Made by a program: the position numbers and the translations under genes. DNA of 16,838 bases from UBA7672 sp035548775 (GTDB taxonomy: Bacteria > Pseudomonadota > Alphaproteobacteria > Caulobacterales > Hyphomonadaceae): positions 1 to 16,838 of the forward strand of contig DASZSI010000060.1 of assembly GCA_035548775.1 (NCBI GenBank), written 5' to 3'. Shown here in pieces: positions 14,046 to 16,838 of the stretch (positions are counted from its first letter, which is position 1; the number at the start of each line of letters is the position of its first letter). Under the pieces are notes generated by a model. That model was not told where the DNA came from, ran no database searches, and saw only the letters and a list, made by a program, of their open reading frames with translations.

Positions 14046-14948
14046 ATGACAGTTATTTTGGCCTTTCTCTCCCGTGCGCGCCTGTCGGCCGCAGCGTTCC
14101 TCGCATGCGTTGTAGTCATCGCCGCCGCGCCGGCCATGGCGCAGCCCGCAATGTGGGTCGTGAAGGACGCCGACTCGACGATTTACCTGATGGGCACGGT
14201 GCACGTTCTTCGGCCCGAGACGGTGTGGCATAACCCCAAGCTGGACGACGCCATCGCCTCGGCCGACCAGCTCTATCTCGAAATCCCAATCGCGTCGCAG
14301 GCGGAGATGATGCAGTCGATGCTGCCGCTGGTGACGCAATACGGCCTGTCGCCCAACAAGCCGCTATCCTCGCGTCTCACGCCGGATGAGTACAAGACGC
14401 TGCAGGAGGCCGCGAAGGACGCAGGCCTTCCCGAGGCGGGTCTCAACATTTTCCGCCCATGGTTTGCCGGCATGGGCATTTCGGCGGCCGGCCTCACAAA
14501 GTCAGGTTATGACCCCGAAAGCGGCGTCGATACGAAGCTGCAGAAAATCTTCAAGGAGCGCGGCATCGCGGCGAAGGGCCTCGAAACCATCGAATACCAG
14601 ATCAAGATCTTCGCCAACATGTCGGAGGCGGACGAGATGGATTACCTCCGCTCCTGCCTCAAGGATTACAAGGAGACGGCGACCGAGCTCGACAAGATGG
14701 TGAGCCAGTGGGCGGCGGGCGATCTTCCTGCGATGGAGAAGATCTTTGTCACCGAGTTGAAGGACGAGAGTTCCGATCTGTACAAGACCCTTCTGGTCGA
14801 CCGGAACAAGAACTGGGCTTCCGAAATCCAGGAGATGCTGAAAGGCAAGGGAGTGACTTTCATTGCCGTCGGCGCGGGCCACCTGATGGGCCCTGACAGC
14901 GTGCAGGTGCAGCTGAAAGCGTTGGGAATCGAGGCGAAGCGGTACTGA
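14046..14948 (+). CDS. TraB/GumN-family secreted protein
   Basis: The protein has 300 residues. A signal peptide (hydrophobic residues about 13-29, cleavage likely after AMA at 32) directs it out of the cytoplasm. The mature protein begins with MWVVKDADSTIYLMGTVHVL, containing the family GTxH motif (H53), and ends with IAVGAGHLMGPDSV, the second conserved His motif. The middle is largely helical. These proteins are thought to be membrane-associated or periplasmic and may be metal-dependent proteases, but the role in bacteria is poorly defined. A GGGGG is 5 bp before the ATG at 14046; a TTG directly before it would add one residue. It converges with the next gene, with 3 bp between the stops. 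Confidence 0.9.
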   Translation: MTVILAFLSRARLSAAAFLACVVVIAAAPAMAQPAMWVVKDADSTIYLMGTVHVLRPETVWHNPKLDDAIASADQLYLEIPIASQAEMMQSMLPLVTQYGLSPNKPLSSRLTPDEYKTLQEAAKDAGLPEAGLNIFRPWFAGMGISAAGLTKSGYDPESGVDTKLQKIFKERGIAAKGLETIEYQIKIFANMSEADEMDYLRSCLKDYKETATELDKMVSQWAAGDLPAMEKIFVTELKDESSDLYKTLLVDRNKNWASEIQEMLKGKGVTFIAVGAGHLMGPDSVQVQLKALGIEAKRY

Positions 14949-14951
14949 TCC

Positions 14952-15908
14952 CTAGAGGATCGGCATCTCGACCTTGACGGTGTCGCCGGCCGGCGTGCGC
15001 GCATCGCCCACTAGCTGTAGCCGATTGTCGACCGAGACATCGATGACCACGCCGCTGACCCATTTGTCGGCGACGAAGGCATCAACCGTGTAAACCAGCC
15101 GGCCGTTGGCGATGCTGCCCGAGAACCCTCGCGCGCCGGCTACGGTGTGGAACATACCGTTCACGGCGCCGGTTTCCCGGTTCACGCTGTAGAATTCGAG
15201 ATTTGATCCCGCCAGCGCAGTCGCCAGCGGCGATTTCGAAGACCGGTCGGGCAGAACCGGAATGGCGCCCCGGCCGCGGTCGGCCATTGCCGCCACGAGA
15301 CCGGCTTGCTGTACGTTCGGATCGGAGTTGTGGAGCACACGCTCCAGCATGGCGCGGCGGGTGGGCTTGTCCTGCTTGGTGTCGGCCAGCGCCGTCCGCG
15401 CCGCAGCCGACCGCGCCTCCGGATCACCGGTCGAGATTTGCGAGCCGAGGTTGAGCAGCTCCTTCTGTGCGGAGCTTAGCGGCAGCACCGCGGTCTGCAC
15501 AGACGCGACCGGCGGCACAAAGGATGCGATCACGCCACGCTGCTGGCCTTCGCCTTCCGGCGTTGCAAAGCGCGCGAGCAGAAGGAAGCCGAAGATCGCC
15601 GTGCCTAGTCCGAGCGTCCCAAGGAAGGTCCGCATATAGGCCACGTGCGGCTTGCGGATGAAGGTGAGATAGAAGGCGATCGCAGTCGCCAGCGCAAAGC
15701 CGATGAAGAAGTAGAGTGCGAAGTCTGCAACCGGTTTCACCAGGTCGCTGGCCCCGGCCGTGACGAAGGTCGCTGTGTTCCAGAACCCCATTCCGGTGCG
15801 CGCATCGCCCTTTGGCGCAGGCGTCTTGTCTTCCGGCGGCGTTATCGCGGCGGCAGGCGCGGCCGGAGCAGCCGTGGCCGCAGGTTTGGGTGTCGTCTGG
15901 TCTGTCAT
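14952..15908 (-). CDS. Uncharacterised two-TM membrane protein
   Basis: The protein has 318 residues. The N-terminus is Pro/Ala/Thr-rich (about 5-35) and cytoplasmic. There are two TM helices at about 61-83 and 92-113, separated by a short basic loop (FIRKPHVAYMRT). A helical segment (about 145-225) with repeat-like Ala/Arg patterns (RRAMLERVLHNSDPNVQQAG resembles a HEAT-like helix pair) precedes a beta-rich C-terminus. I do not recognise the family. It has its own good promoter upstream and GGGGGC before the ATG. It lies 77 bp after the PepSY gene, in the same direction. Confidence 0.8.
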   Translation of the reverse strand: MTDQTTPKPAATAAPAAPAAAITPPEDKTPAPKGDARTGMGFWNTATFVTAGASDLVKPVADFALYFFIGFALATAIAFYLTFIRKPHVAYMRTFLGTLGLGTAIFGFLLLARFATPEGEGQQRGVIASFVPPVASVQTAVLPLSSAQKELLNLGSQISTGDPEARSAAARTALADTKQDKPTRRAMLERVLHNSDPNVQQAGLVAAMADRGRGAIPVLPDRSSKSPLATALAGSNLEFYSVNRETGAVNGMFHTVAGARGFSGSIANGRLVYTVDAFVADKWVSGVVIDVSVDNRLQLVGDARTPAGDTVKVEMPIL

Positions 15909-15931
15909 GATCGCCCCCGATCTTCGGGACG

Positions 15932-15959
15932 ATTATTGAGCGGTTCAGCTCTAAGTCAA
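15932..15959 (-). promoter_or_regulatory. Promoter of the two-TM protein gene
   Basis: TTGACT (complement of 15954-15959) and AATAAT (complement of 15932-15937), each five of six consensus bases, are 16 bp apart and about 24 bp from the ATG. This is the clearest promoter in the window. Confidence 0.65.
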
Positions 15960-15985
15960 TGTTACGCGCCTGATGCGTGGGGCAG

Positions 15986-16798
15986 CTAGACCATGCTCGG
16001 CCAGGCGGCGAATAGGGCAAGCCCGAGGCTCGCCGCCACGATGCCGATCGCCACCAGCCTGGGCCCGTGCAATCGGCTCCAGAGCAGCGCGCCAGTGACG
16101 CTCATGGCAATCAACCCGCCGGCGAAGGTGTCGATCAGCAGCACCCATGGCCAGTTCATGCCCACGCCCTTGTGCAGGTTCTTGATCACGCCAAAGAAAT
16201 TCTGCTCGGACTTCGAGACTTTCACCGAGGTCGAACCAGGCGAATACTCGACATTGAGCGCCGCATTGGCGCCCGTGAAGGACTGTTTCCACACCAGCGC
16301 CTGCTGGATGTCGCGGCCCATCATGGTGGCGCGCTCGCCGCCTTGACCGCCGCCCTGGGCGGCATGGCCGCCGTCTCCCCCGCCCTGGCGCTCGCCTTGC
16401 GGCCGTCCACCGCCCTCGCCCCGCCCTCCGCGCGGACCGCCTTCAGCACGGGGCGCGCGCGGCTCGATTGTCGTGCCGAACTGGCTTTGCGCCCATTTGC
16501 CGAGATCGTCCGGCGACTTGATAAGCGTTGGATCAACGGAGATCGCCGCCTCGTTCACTTCGACCGGCGCGCCGGTGTCGATCTTCAGCGTGGCGCGGTG
16601 ATTGAGCAGCACGCCGCTCGTGCCGATCAGCAGGAAGGCGAGCGCGCCCCAGAAACCAGTCCATGCGTGGATGCGCTTCAACCATTGGATCACTTCTGTC
16701 CGGTTGGCGAAGGCGGGGAGAAAAAGTAGCGTGCCGGCGTGCCGGCGCTTCTTCTGCGGCGGAGCCACGACCGAGCCGGGATTGGTTTGAGCGTCCAT
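15986..16798 (-). CDS. PepSY-associated TM-family protein with Gly-rich insert
   Basis: The protein has 270 residues. TM1 is at about 43-66, with the hallmark RIHAWTGFWGALAFLLIGTSGVLLNHR. TM2 is at about 217-241, within NLHKGVGMNWPWVLLIDTFAG and ALLWSRL, and TM3 is at about 247-266. Histidines near the membrane (H44, H67, H209) are conserved in the family and could bind heme or metal. Between the TM1 loop and TM2 lies an unusual low-complexity Gly/Arg/Gln segment (about 119-155). Relatives are often linked to iron uptake and TonB-dependent receptors, but no receptor is visible here. A GAGG lies 8 bp before the ATG. Confidence 0.85.
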   Translation of the reverse strand: MDAQTNPGSVVAPPQKKRRHAGTLLFLPAFANRTEVIQWLKRIHAWTGFWGALAFLLIGTSGVLLNHRATLKIDTGAPVEVNEAAISVDPTLIKSPDDLGKWAQSQFGTTIEPRAPRAEGGPRGGRGEGGGRPQGERQGGGDGGHAAQGGGQGGERATMMGRDIQQALVWKQSFTGANAALNVEYSPGSTSVKVSKSEQNFFGVIKNLHKGVGMNWPWVLLIDTFAGGLIAMSVTGALLWSRLHGPRLVAIGIVAASLGLALFAAWPSMV

Positions 16799-16801
16799 GA
16801 C

Positions 16802-16838
16802 CTATACCTCAGCCCAGCGGCGCAGGAGATTGTGGTAG
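16802..16838 (-). CDS. Possible last codons of the gene upstream of the PepSY gene
   Basis: On the minus strand, one frame at the right edge reads YHNLLRRWAEV and stops at 16802-16804, 3 bp before the PepSY start. Tight spacing makes an operon plausible, but 11 codons are too few to identify or prove a gene. Confidence 0.3.
   Translation of the reverse strand, partial: YHNLLRRWAEV

Noticed and set aside
1..16838. tRNA, rRNA, CRISPR, IS or phage signals
   Set aside because: No cloverleaf, repeat-spacer pattern, transposase or long terminal inverted repeats were seen on either strand by eye.

Overview
The window is a compact, GC-rich chromosomal segment that looks alphaproteobacterial. The evidence is the codon choice (strong G/C at third positions), the number of lipoproteins and envelope proteins, the set of housekeeping genes (gpmA, ygfZ, tag, cspA-type, ppa, argG) and the -35/-10 elements upstream of several genes. 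The genus cannot be fixed from the sequence alone. I see no insertion sequence, phage gene, tRNA, rRNA or CRISPR array.

Layout. (1) 1-3368, plus strand: an envelope and proteolysis block. It holds the 3' end of a subtilisin-like S8 protease, a membrane-anchored protein that resembles a free-standing subtilase propeptide, a lipoprotein translationally coupled to it, a lipoprotein M23 (LytM-type) zinc peptidase with a long Pro/Ala linker, and a small DUF2164-type protein. (2) 3517-5060, plus: a two-gene signalling unit. One gene encodes a Tll0287-like (DUF3365) c-type-heme sensor with a HAMP domain but no output domain. The other, 11 bp downstream, encodes a TIR-domain protein with a second small C-terminal module. 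(3) 5127-6487, plus: phosphoglycerate mutase overlapping by 4 bp a RibD-like deaminase whose reductase half has collapsed to a remnant. (4) 6582-6791, minus: a cold-shock protein with a hairpin terminator, followed by a gene-free stretch of about 320 bp. (5) 7115-9149, plus: ygfZ overlapping tag, then two tiny lipoproteins. (6) 9161-12468, minus: a single-domain response regulator, then a GAF-PAS-histidine kinase-receiver hybrid, then inorganic pyrophosphatase. (7) 12688-14948: argG (minus) and a TraB/GumN-family secreted protein (plus), diverging from a shared promoter region. (8) 14952-16838, minus: an unrecognised two-TM protein with a good promoter of its own, a PepSY-type TM protein with a Gly-rich insert, and perhaps the last codons of the gene upstream.

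How the genes work together. The most suggestive associations are the protease with a separate propeptide-like partner, and the heme sensor without output beside a TIR protein that could be its output. The REC protein and the hybrid kinase form a local phosphorelay pair with sister receiver domains. The rest is mainly core metabolism and repair: glycolysis, pyrophosphate removal, arginine synthesis, alkylation repair and Fe-S maintenance.
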